From: 2-02-FULL-38-15 sp964645555
Lineage (GTDB): Bacteria > Patescibacteriota > Microgenomatia > Daviesbacterales > UBA10151
Reading direction: 5' to 3'
Assembly: GCA_964645555.1 (NCBI GenBank)
Contig: CAZYBP010000018.1
Location: 1-16,333 of the forward strand
Length of the DNA: 16,333 bases
Both the position numbers and the translations under genes were made by a program. Position 1 is the stretch's first letter. Each line of letters starts with the position of its first letter. Positions 1-5,313 of the stretch are shown in pieces. The notes under the pieces were generated by a model. That model searched no databases and was not told where the DNA came from. It saw only the letters and a program-made list of their open reading frames with translations.

Positions 1-2
1 TA

Positions 3-920
3 AGCTTCTCTAGCCTGATTTTGGGTTTTACTATTATTTCTTTGGCATTACAAATTTTTACCACTTATGAAAAATATGCTAAGTACTTAAAATGGCTTGC
101 TTTAGTACTCCTGTCATATGTTTTTTCCGCTCTAAGCGTTAACTTAGACCTAAATGAGCTTTTGCGAAAATCCATAATCCCCGCTCTTACCTTTTCTAAA
201 GATCAAATCTTTTTAGTTACTGCTGTTTTAGGTACTACTATTTCTCCTTATCTATTTTTTTTTTTTTTTTTTCAGGAAGTAGAAGAACAAATATTGGGCG
301 GTAAAACTACTTTGAAACTCCGCCAGGAAGAAACTACCCACAAAGAAGTAAAAAATATGCGGCTGGATGTTTGGTCAGGCATGTTTTTGTCAAATTTAGT
401 GATGTTTTTTATTATCGCAGCTTCTGCTGCCACTCTTTTTACCCATGGCATCACCGAAATTAGCAGTGCAGCTGAAGCTGCTACAGCCTTAAGGCCGTTC
501 GCCGGAGAACGAGCGTATTTACTATTTGCCTTAGGAGTTATCGGAACAGGTATGTTAGCTGTACCTATTTTGGCAGGATCTGCTTCTTATGCCCTGTCAG
601 AGAGTTTTGGCTGGAAGTTTGGCTTATACAGAAAGCTAAAAGAAGCTAATGCTTTTTATGGAGTAATTATTATTTCAACTGGAATAGGACTGGGTATTAA
701 TTTTATTGGGCTGGATCCGATTAAAGCCTTAATTTATTCTGCTGTTTTAAATGGTTTAATTGCTCCGGTGATTTTAATTCTTATTGTGCTTCTAAGCAGT
801 AATGCCAAGATTATGGGCAGATGGGTAAACAATAAGTGGGTTACCGGCTTTGGTTGGCTTATAACAGGATTAATGCTAATAGCCGGAGTGACTACAGTTA
901 TCTCCCTATTTACCTCTTAA
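3..920 (+). CDS. NRAMP-superfamily divalent-cation transporter, 5' end outside window
   Basis: Multi-pass membrane protein of the NRAMP/SLC11 superfamily, which moves divalent metals (Mn, Fe or Mg) across the cytoplasmic membrane. A TTG at 21 could start a 299-residue product, but the frame stays open to the left edge and the first transmembrane segments with the usual DPGN metal motif are absent, so the gene is cut by the window. Counting from the TTG, residues 71-90 hold the GTTISPYLFF...QEVEE block that corresponds to the unwound TM6 helix; canonical NRAMPs have MPH here, so this is closer to NRAMP-related proteins in which the metal-site Met is lost. About seven further hydrophobic segments follow, including GLDPIKALIYSAVLNG (230-245). 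Residues 79-84 are six Phe encoded by 18 consecutive T where I would expect a more varied sequence. The ion carried cannot be told from the sequence. Confidence 0.8.
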   Translation, partial: SFSSLILGFTIISLALQIFTTYEKYAKYLKWLALVLLSYVFSALSVNLDLNELLRKSIIPALTFSKDQIFLVTAVLGTTISPYLFFFFFFQEVEEQILGGKTTLKLRQEETTHKEVKNMRLDVWSGMFLSNLVMFFIIAASAATLFTHGITEISSAAEAATALRPFAGERAYLLFALGVIGTGMLAVPILAGSASYALSESFGWKFGLYRKLKEANAFYGVIIISTGIGLGINFIGLDPIKALIYSAVLNGLIAPVILILIVLLSSNAKIMGRWVNNKWVTGFGWLITGLMLIAGVTTVISLFTS

Positions 921-924
921 TTAA

Positions 925-956
925 GTGTTGCGGGGGTGGGACGATGTTAGAACCCA
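925..956. repeat. Left att-like copy of the tRNA 3' end
   Basis: Positions 925-941 are identical over 17 bp to 1509-1525, which is the acceptor end and start of the T-arm of the CAU tRNA gene. After a short non-matching stretch, the block gaaccca (950-956) matches the tRNA again (1529-1535), so the copy resembles a T-arm with an enlarged loop. The hicA stop codon lies 3 bp further right. The arrangement looks like the second junction left by integration at a tRNA 3' end, or the remnant of a second tRNA gene. Confidence 0.6.
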
Positions 957-958
957 TT

Positions 959-1171
959 TCAAAGTTTTTTGAATTCATCTTCACTAATCCCCATTTGATT
1001 AAGAATACTTTTTAAGGTACCTTATTTAATTTCATGGTGATGAGGTATAACACAAGTCTTCTTTTTCCCTTCATCCCACCAGATTTCATGGGTACCACCA
1101 GTATTCCTGCGGAAAACAAAACCTGCTTTGCGTGCTTTTTTGATTACTATCCGATAGCTTAGAGGTTTCAT
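959..1171 (-). pseudogene. hicA: HicA mRNA-interferase toxin, interrupted by an in-frame stop
   Basis: The conceptual product is a 70-residue HicA toxin, a small double-stranded-RNA-binding-like ribonuclease that cleaves mRNA. It starts at the ATG at 1171 in an ATGA overlap with the stop of hicB. Visible family features are an N-terminal helix with KKARKAGF, the catalytic-His motif GGTHEIWW (His28) and the IPHHHEIK block. Codon 50 (1024-1022) is TAA. Directly after it, in the same frame, the typical C-terminal helix continues as GTLKSILNQMGISEDEF to a TGA at 961-959. HicA proteins usually have Lys or a similar residue at this point (EIKKGTL), so one base change from a Lys codon explains the stop. 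The truncated 49-residue product keeps the His but loses the last helix, and is probably inactive. A sequencing error is the main alternative. Confidence 0.75.
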
Positions 1172-1434
1172 GCAGCCACTATAACTGGAACCGAGGTGAG
1201 ATTGTCAAGCTGCTTTTGTAACTTAAGAGGAATATGTTTACCTTCTTCTTTATATAATTCAATTAGAGATTGGGCTACGGCAGTAATTTCTAATATAGCT
1301 TCATCCACGCTATCACCTTGAGCATAGCAATCCTGCCACATTGGGGAAGTCACTACAAAACCTCCTCCTTTTTGAGGATTAATTTTAATAGGTAACTCGT
1401 ATTCTGAAACTTTCTGAGATTTTAACTTTAACAT
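1168..1434 (-). CDS. hicB: HicB-family antitoxin
   Basis: An 88-residue antitoxin of the HicB family, which binds HicA and blocks its ribonuclease site. The N-terminal part has the HicB partial RNase-H-like fold pattern: beta strands around YELPIKI and GGGFVVTSP (residues 12-31), then the YAQGDSVDEAILEI helix (38-51) and an amphipathic helix ending near residue 65. No ribbon-helix-helix or HTH DNA-binding domain is evident, so autoregulation may be weak. It is the first gene of a hicB-hicA pair and overlaps hicA by 4 nt. A -10 box lies 6 nt before the ATG, so the message is predicted to be leaderless, and no Shine-Dalgarno is present. Its partner toxin gene carries a nonsense codon, so the antitoxin persists without an obviously active toxin. 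Confidence 0.85.
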   Translation of the reverse strand: MLKLKSQKVSEYELPIKINPQKGGGFVVTSPMWQDCYAQGDSVDEAILEITAVAQSLIELYKEEGKHIPLKLQKQLDNLTSVPVIVAA

Positions 1435-1440
1435 GGAATT

Positions 1441-1469
1441 ATTATACCATTAAAAACCCAAATGGACAA
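1441..1469 (-). promoter_or_regulatory. hicBA promoter (leaderless)
   Basis: Read on the minus strand: TTGTCC (-35, 4 of 6 consensus bases), a 17-nt spacer, then a perfect TATAAT at 1446-1441. Only 6 nt separate the -10 box from the hicB ATG, which places the expected transcription start on the A of the start codon. No ribosome binding site can fit. Confidence 0.7.
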
Positions 1470-1508
1470 TTTACAATTTAGCCTGTCCTAATAATCTAAA
1501 CTCCCATC

Positions 1509-1535
1509 GTGTTGCGGGGGTGGGAATCGAACCCA
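1509..1535. repeat. Right att-like copy (3' end of the CAU tRNA gene)
   Basis: The acceptor and T-arm end of the tRNA gene, matched perfectly over 17 bp (1509-1525) by 925-941. Together the two copies bracket hicBA, with 584 bp from repeat to repeat. No integrase lies between them. Confidence 0.6.
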
Positions 1536-1774
1536 CTGCCTCAAGATTATGCACCTTCTTGCATTACTGCAAGGGTAGGACTATATTATCATCCTTTTAA
1601 CAGGACGTCTGGCGTGTAGTCTCTACGGAGTCCACAATTATATAGCTGATTGTGGTTCCCTCGGTGTTGTCCTGGATTAGGAGTTCACCGATATAGCCGG
1701 ATTCTCAACTAAAGATTACTCCTTAATGGGCCCATTATATTAAGCCTTGTGTGCAGCCGTTACACTTCCCCGCG
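1512..1774 (-). tRNA. tRNA with CAU anticodon (probably initiator Met), split by a group I intron
   Basis: The 5' exon is 1774-1743 and the 3' exon 1551-1512. Joined, they give a complete cloverleaf: acceptor CGCGGGG/CCCCGCA with a C1-A72 mismatch, D-stem GTGT/GCAC, anticodon stem CAAGG/TCTTG, loop CTCATAA (anticodon CAU), 5-nt variable loop, T-arm GTGGG-TTCGATT-CCCAC, discriminator A73. CCA is not encoded (CAC follows). The unpaired C1-A72 and the acceptor sequence are hallmarks of bacterial initiator tRNA. Against this, the anticodon stem lacks the three consecutive G-C pairs and the 11-24 pair is U-A, as in elongators, so elongator Met or Ile(CAU) is not excluded. Position 8 is A rather than U, and position 21 is U rather than A, possibly a compensating exchange in the 8-14-21 triple. 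Confidence 0.88.
1552..1742 (-). ncRNA. Group I self-splicing intron (191 nt) in the anticodon loop
   Basis: The intron sits between U33 and C34 of the CAU tRNA. The 5' exon ends in GGCU, which can pair with a GGCC guide inside the intron (within 1734-1729, GGGCCC), leaving the obligatory U-G wobble at the 5' splice site. The adjacent AUG can pair with the first three bases of the 3' exon (CAU), forming P10. The intron ends in G. Catalytic-core strands are visible: GTAGAGACTACACG (R) and AATATAGTCC (S), which form P7 by GACTA/TAGTC, with a P8 hairpin GTCCT/AGGAT between them and a P9 hairpin TTGCA/TGCAA after them. The R and S motifs closely resemble those of the small tRNA introns of Azoarcus and cyanobacteria (subgroup IC3). 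No homing endonuclease is encoded. Confidence 0.88.
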
Positions 1775-1779
1775 CGCAT

Positions 1780-1788
1780 ATTGTAGCA
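1780..1788 (-). promoter_or_regulatory. tRNA promoter, extended -10
   Basis: Minus-strand TGCTACAAT is an extended -10 element (TG, n, TACAAT). It ends 5 nt before the mature tRNA 5' end, so the precursor would have almost no 5' leader. A TTCACA 19 nt upstream is a possible weak -35. The element lies just after the stop codon of the penicillin-binding protein gene. Confidence 0.5.
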
Positions 1789-1820
1789 TAAAATATACCT
1801 CCTTTGTGAAGAAAGATAAG

Positions 1821-4064
1821 CTAACTTCTTCTGTCTTGGCCATTATCTCCCCTATTATCCTGATTATCTTGGGTTTGTATGGTGGGTGTTGGTGTTGGAG
1901 TTGAAGTTGAAGTTAGAGTTGAAGTTGGAGTTGAAGAAGGGGAAGGTGTAGGAGTAGGTAAAGGGGTTGGACTAGGTGTTGGGCAAGCTTTTTTAGATTC
2001 TGTGCCTTCAATGAAATACTCGCTAGCAGAAGAGGTAGCCTCTTTGGAGGAAGAACTTATACCACAGGGCGAGGATTTAACTACCCCATCAGGCGGATTA
2101 AAGTTTGCCACCGGAGTACCGGCTAGAAACTTTTCCATTAATAACCTCCAGATCGGAGCTGCCCCTAAAGAGCCGGCTATGTTGTCCATTTGGGCCCCGT
2201 CATTATTCCCTACCCAAACCCCTACTACTAAACTTGGTGTAAACCCGATTGTCCAGGCATCTTTATAGTTTTCTGTAGTACCGGTTTTGACTGCAGCCGG
2301 TCTTGAGATATTTAAGGTTGTACCGAATATTTCCGAACGTGTTTTATTATCTGATAAAATTGAACTCGTTAAAAAGGCACTCTGTGGGCTCACAATTTTT
2401 TGGGGATCTGGTTGATATTGATAAACTATCCCCCCCTGTTTGTCTTTAATTTGCAAAATCAAAGTCGGATTATTCATCATTCCATGATTAGCTAAGGTGG
2501 CATAAAAATTAGTCAGCTCTAACAGTTTAATATCAGCAGTCCCTAAAACTAAAGCCAAACCATAGTTAGACGGCTCTTTTAAGGTCGTAATACCTGCCCC
2601 TTTAGCAAAGTTAACTACATCATCTACTCCCACCTTTTTCATTACTGCTACCGAAGGTACATTTAAGGAATTGGCCAGAGACCTTCTTACCGTTACAGTA
2701 CCTCTGAATTTCCGATCATAATTTAACGGTTTATAGTAAGCATTGGGATCAGCTGCCAAAACCCTCTCAGCTGCCTGCCTGGTAGGAAAATCACTATAAA
2801 AACTATCATCAAAATTGGGAAAGGCTGTTGGTGCATCCTGCAGGGTGGTGGCCGGAGTAATTATCTTTTTCTCAAAACCTAAGGTATAAACAATGGGCTT
2901 GAAGGCAGAACCTGTTTGCCTTGGAGAAATGGCCACATTTACTTTACCGAAACTATCATTATACCAATCCCTGCTACCGACTAAAGCCCTGACCTCTCCG
3001 TTAATTGGATCCATCGCGACTGTAGCCCCGTTACTGACCCTATTTGGTCTTAGTTTTTCTACTTGCTCTTCGACAACTTGTTGGGCATATTGCTGCCATT
3101 CCAAATCTATGGTAGTTTGCACCTTAAAACCGGACCTAGCTAAAGCTTCTTCGCCATACTTTTGAATTAAAGCGTCTTTAACCATTAAGGCAAAATGAGG
3201 AGCTAATGTATTCATATCATCTTTTTGCTCAGCCAAAGATAATTTTTCGCTTGCAGCTTCATTAGCCTGGTCAGATGAAATATATTTTTGCTCGACCATT
3301 TTATCTAAAACCAGTTTTTGATGTTTTTTAGTCTCCTCCAAATTACCGGCGAAAGGAGAAAGCCGGGAAGGTGCAGGTAGCAAACCAGCAAGCATGGCAC
3401 TTTCTGCCAAATCCAAATCTTTGGTACTTTTATTAAAATAGGTTTGAGCTGCCTGTTCTATACCAAAGGCCCCGTCTCCAAAATAAACTGAGTTTAAATA
3501 CATTTCTAAAATCTTTTGTTTGGAGAATCGTTTTTCTATTTCCTGAGCTAAAACTACTTCCTGATATTTCCTTAAAATATCTTTTTTAGGAGTAAGCAAT
3601 GAGTTTTTTACCAGTTGTTGGGTAACTGTAGAACCACCGTAAGCTAAATCCCTATGCTGCAAATCATCAAAAAAGGCCCGGATCGTTGATTTGAATGAAA
3701 AACCCGAATGGGAATAAAAATCTTTATCCTCCATAGCCAGCACTGCCTGCTGAGTGTTCAGCGGGATATCTGAAAGCTGCACTTCCTTCCTGGATTTGGC
3801 TGAATAAAAAGTAAAAAAAGGATTGTTGTTCCTATCCAGCAATGTCACTCCAGAATCATTACTGGTGATAATCCTGTTTTCAGAAGTTAAATCAGAAACA
3901 AAATAGGCATAAGTTATTATTGGAACAGCAGCAAAAACAGCAATAATTGCAAAAAAAGCCAACAGTAAATCATGACGAATGCCTTTTAAGGCACTCCCTA
4001 AAAAGGATTTCATATTCCACTCTATTGAAACAGACGTTGAATTTTTAAAAGAGGCAGCTGACAT
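1821..4064 (-). CDS. Class A penicillin-binding protein (PBP1a-type)
   Basis: Bifunctional peptidoglycan synthase: a GT51 glycosyltransferase polymerises lipid II and a transpeptidase cross-links the strands, outside the cytoplasmic membrane. The 747 residues show a cytoplasmic N-terminus, one transmembrane anchor (about 33-55), GT51 with catalytic Glu in MEDKDFYSH (E112), GGSTVTQQLVKN (143-154) and EKRFSKQKILEMYLN (177-191), then the transpeptidase with SxxK as SAFK (S386-K389), SxN as SLN (466-468) and KTGT (593-596). All catalytic motifs are intact. The tail (about 660-747) holds two Cys (667, 694), a Pro/Thr/Ser repeat and a polar Asn/Asp/Gln/Arg end. No good Shine-Dalgarno precedes the ATG at 4064. 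An ATG at 4013 (residue 18), preceded by GAGTGG, is an alternative start that leaves the anchor intact. A terminator separates it from the operon upstream. Confidence 0.93.
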   Translation of the reverse strand: MSAASFKNSTSVSIEWNMKSFLGSALKGIRHDLLLAFFAIIAVFAAVPIITYAYFVSDLTSENRIITSNDSGVTLLDRNNNPFFTFYSAKSRKEVQLSDIPLNTQQAVLAMEDKDFYSHSGFSFKSTIRAFFDDLQHRDLAYGGSTVTQQLVKNSLLTPKKDILRKYQEVVLAQEIEKRFSKQKILEMYLNSVYFGDGAFGIEQAAQTYFNKSTKDLDLAESAMLAGLLPAPSRLSPFAGNLEETKKHQKLVLDKMVEQKYISSDQANEAASEKLSLAEQKDDMNTLAPHFALMVKDALIQKYGEEALARSGFKVQTTIDLEWQQYAQQVVEEQVEKLRPNRVSNGATVAMDPINGEVRALVGSRDWYNDSFGKVNVAISPRQTGSAFKPIVYTLGFEKKIITPATTLQDAPTAFPNFDDSFYSDFPTRQAAERVLAADPNAYYKPLNYDRKFRGTVTVRRSLANSLNVPSVAVMKKVGVDDVVNFAKGAGITTLKEPSNYGLALVLGTADIKLLELTNFYATLANHGMMNNPTLILQIKDKQGGIVYQYQPDPQKIVSPQSAFLTSSILSDNKTRSEIFGTTLNISRPAAVKTGTTENYKDAWTIGFTPSLVVGVWVGNNDGAQMDNIAGSLGAAPIWRLLMEKFLAGTPVANFNPPDGVVKSSPCGISSSSKEATSSASEYFIEGTESKKACPTPSPTPLPTPTPSPSSTPTSTLTSTSTPTPTPTIQTQDNQDNRGDNGQDRRS
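1878..1983 (-). repeat. Low-complexity tandem repeat coding a Pro/Thr tail
   Basis: A run of degenerate hexamers (GGAGTT/GAAGTT-like on the plus strand) inside the penicillin-binding protein gene. On the coding strand it gives alternating Thr-Pro, Ser-Pro and Ser-Thr pairs. Such tracts change length by slippage, and the product probably forms an extended extracytoplasmic spacer. Confidence 0.7.
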
Positions 4065-4097
4065 ACTTGCCCAAATCAGTGTAGTTCAAGTGTGTGG

Positions 4098-4126
4098 AAA
4101 AAAGGTAAGATTCCAGAAAGAATCTT
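4098..4126 (-). terminator. Rho-independent terminator after the envelope operon
   Basis: Minus-strand hairpin with a 7-bp perfect stem AAGATTC/GAATCTT and a 6-nt loop, followed by ACC and six T. It lies downstream of the 25-residue ORF and just upstream of the penicillin-binding protein gene. The stem is AT-rich, so efficiency is uncertain. Confidence 0.55.
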
Positions 4127-4128
4127 GC

Positions 4129-4154
4129 GATAGTTATACTCGAGAATAACTATC
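4129..4154. repeat. 9-bp inverted repeat
   Basis: gatagttat and ataactatc form a perfect 9-bp stem around an 8-nt loop that contains CTCGAG. It directly precedes the terminator on the minus strand and may be a second part of the same transcript-end structure, or an operator for the downstream gene. No T tract follows it on either strand. Confidence 0.5.
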
Positions 4155-4185
4155 TAAAAAATTGTCTTTAGGTTAAATAAGATGT

Positions 4186-4263
4186 CTAGCTTACTTTAAC
4201 TTTGGCCAAAGCTGGTTTAAAACCCAAAGCTTCCAGTATTTTTTGAATGATTTCACCAAACAT
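4186..4263 (-). CDS. 25-residue micro-protein at the end of the envelope operon
   Basis: A short ORF, ATG at 4263 and TAG at 4188-4186, with one of the best ribosome binding sites in the window: AGGAGG spaced 8 nt from the ATG. The SD overlaps the stop region of the carboxypeptidase gene, which suggests translational coupling. The product begins MFGEIIQKILEALGF, a likely amphipathic helix, and ends in a Lys/Val-rich tail without cysteines or a clear membrane segment. I do not recognise it. It could be a membrane-surface peptide, a small regulator of the carboxypeptidase, or a chance ORF after an SD; the strong, well-spaced SD argues for translation. Confidence 0.55.
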   Translation of the reverse strand: MFGEIIQKILEALGFKPALAKVKVS

Positions 4264-4275
4264 TTGCATCACCTC

Positions 4276-5304
4276 CTAAAAATATACCCAGCTGTCATAT
4301 TTTGCCTGCAATTGATCTTCACTAACATCAACTGAAGGAAGGTTGGCCATTCTTTTAAACCCTAAGTCTAGGAGCTGCGCTGCCCATAGATCTCTTTTTT
4401 TAATATCCGGCGCCCCTAAAACTATGCTTAATAACCTCTTCCCTTCTCTTTCCGATAAAACAACTGTACAACTCCCCGCCCAACCTGTATTGCCGATTTT
4501 GATACCTTTAATTCCGGGATAAACCCCAAGCAAACCATTCCAATTGTTAACATAAAACCTCAAATCCTGGTTATTGTTGGTTAAATCTTCATAAGGCTTA
4601 CTGACAATTTGGGCAATTTGTGGGTAATTTGTTAGCGCATAATGGGACAAAATAGCCAAATCTTCCACACTGCTATATTGGTAGGGATCATCAAAACCTT
4701 GAACATTGGCAAAGTGAGTAGAATTTAGCCCTAAAAATTGGGCCTTGCGGTTCATTGCCTCAATGAAAAGATTTTGGTTATATTTAGCATTTATCCCATC
4801 TTTAATCACTTCTGCGCTATCATTGGCTGAAGATAACAACATAAAGCGCAGCAACTTTCCCAGAGGATAATCCTCTCCTTCTTTTAACATAACTTTAGTG
4901 GGAGGTTGGATTTCGGCTTTGTGCGATACAGTAAAGACTTCATTCTCACTAGCCAAATCTAAACTCACCGCAGCAGTCATTATTTTTGCCAAAGAAGCAA
5001 CCGGTATTCTTTCTGAAAGATTTTTTGAAGCTACAACTTCTCCAGTGTCAAAATTAATCACCCCGTAAGCTCTGGCATTTTCAAAATCTGCACCTGCTGA
5101 AACAGTAGGCACAAATGACTTTTTTAACTTGTAGTAATTTGGTTTTTGTTGCAACTGAGGTTTAAGTTTTTCCACATAATCAACCTTGGGTAAAACAATG
5201 GGCTGTTCAACAGTATGCTTTGCCACTAATCTAGGTATCAAAACCATTAACAAAACAAATAATAAACTGATGAAAAATACTCTAACTGTTTTGGCTGTAA
5301 TCAT
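4276..5304 (-). CDS. D-alanyl-D-alanine carboxypeptidase-like protein (peptidase S11, PBP5 type)
   Basis: Membrane-attached serine DD-peptidase family protein that would trim the terminal D-Ala from peptidoglycan stem peptides. Of 342 residues, 8-27 form an N-terminal signal/anchor, followed by a linker and the S11 domain from about residue 72. The nucleophile motif SLAK (S104-K107) and the SAN motif (159-161) are intact. The third box, normally KTG or KSG, reads KIG (269-271) in GIKGIKIGNTGWAG. The start is the ATG at 5304 with AAGGA about 7 nt upstream, embedded in the stop region of the preceding hydrolase gene (9-nt gap), so the two are co-translated. The KIG change replaces a Thr that helps hold the substrate carboxylate, so activity or substrate may be altered. 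No C-terminal PBP5 amphipathic anchor is seen; the N-terminal helix probably serves as anchor. Confidence 0.88.
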   Translation of the reverse strand: MITAKTVRVFFISLLFVLLMVLIPRLVAKHTVEQPIVLPKVDYVEKLKPQLQQKPNYYKLKKSFVPTVSAGADFENARAYGVINFDTGEVVASKNLSERIPVASLAKIMTAAVSLDLASENEVFTVSHKAEIQPPTKVMLKEGEDYPLGKLLRFMLLSSANDSAEVIKDGINAKYNQNLFIEAMNRKAQFLGLNSTHFANVQGFDDPYQYSSVEDLAILSHYALTNYPQIAQIVSKPYEDLTNNNQDLRFYVNNWNGLLGVYPGIKGIKIGNTGWAGSCTVVLSEREGKRLLSIVLGAPDIKKRDLWAAQLLDLGFKRMANLPSVDVSEDQLQAKYDSWVYF

Positions 5305-5313
5305 ATTTAATCC

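Noticed and set aside
255..272. T tract as a terminator
   Set aside because: It lies inside an open reading frame and no hairpin precedes it.
1512..1774. tmRNA (two-piece tRNA-like ends around a 190-nt insert)
   Set aside because: No Ala-type acceptor and no tag-peptide reading frame; the joined ends give a full CAU cloverleaf and the insert has group I core motifs.
1879..2268. 129-residue plus-strand ORF rich in Val-Gly-Glu
   Set aside because: It is the antisense of the Pro/Thr repeat and the transpeptidase end of the penicillin-binding protein gene, with no family match.
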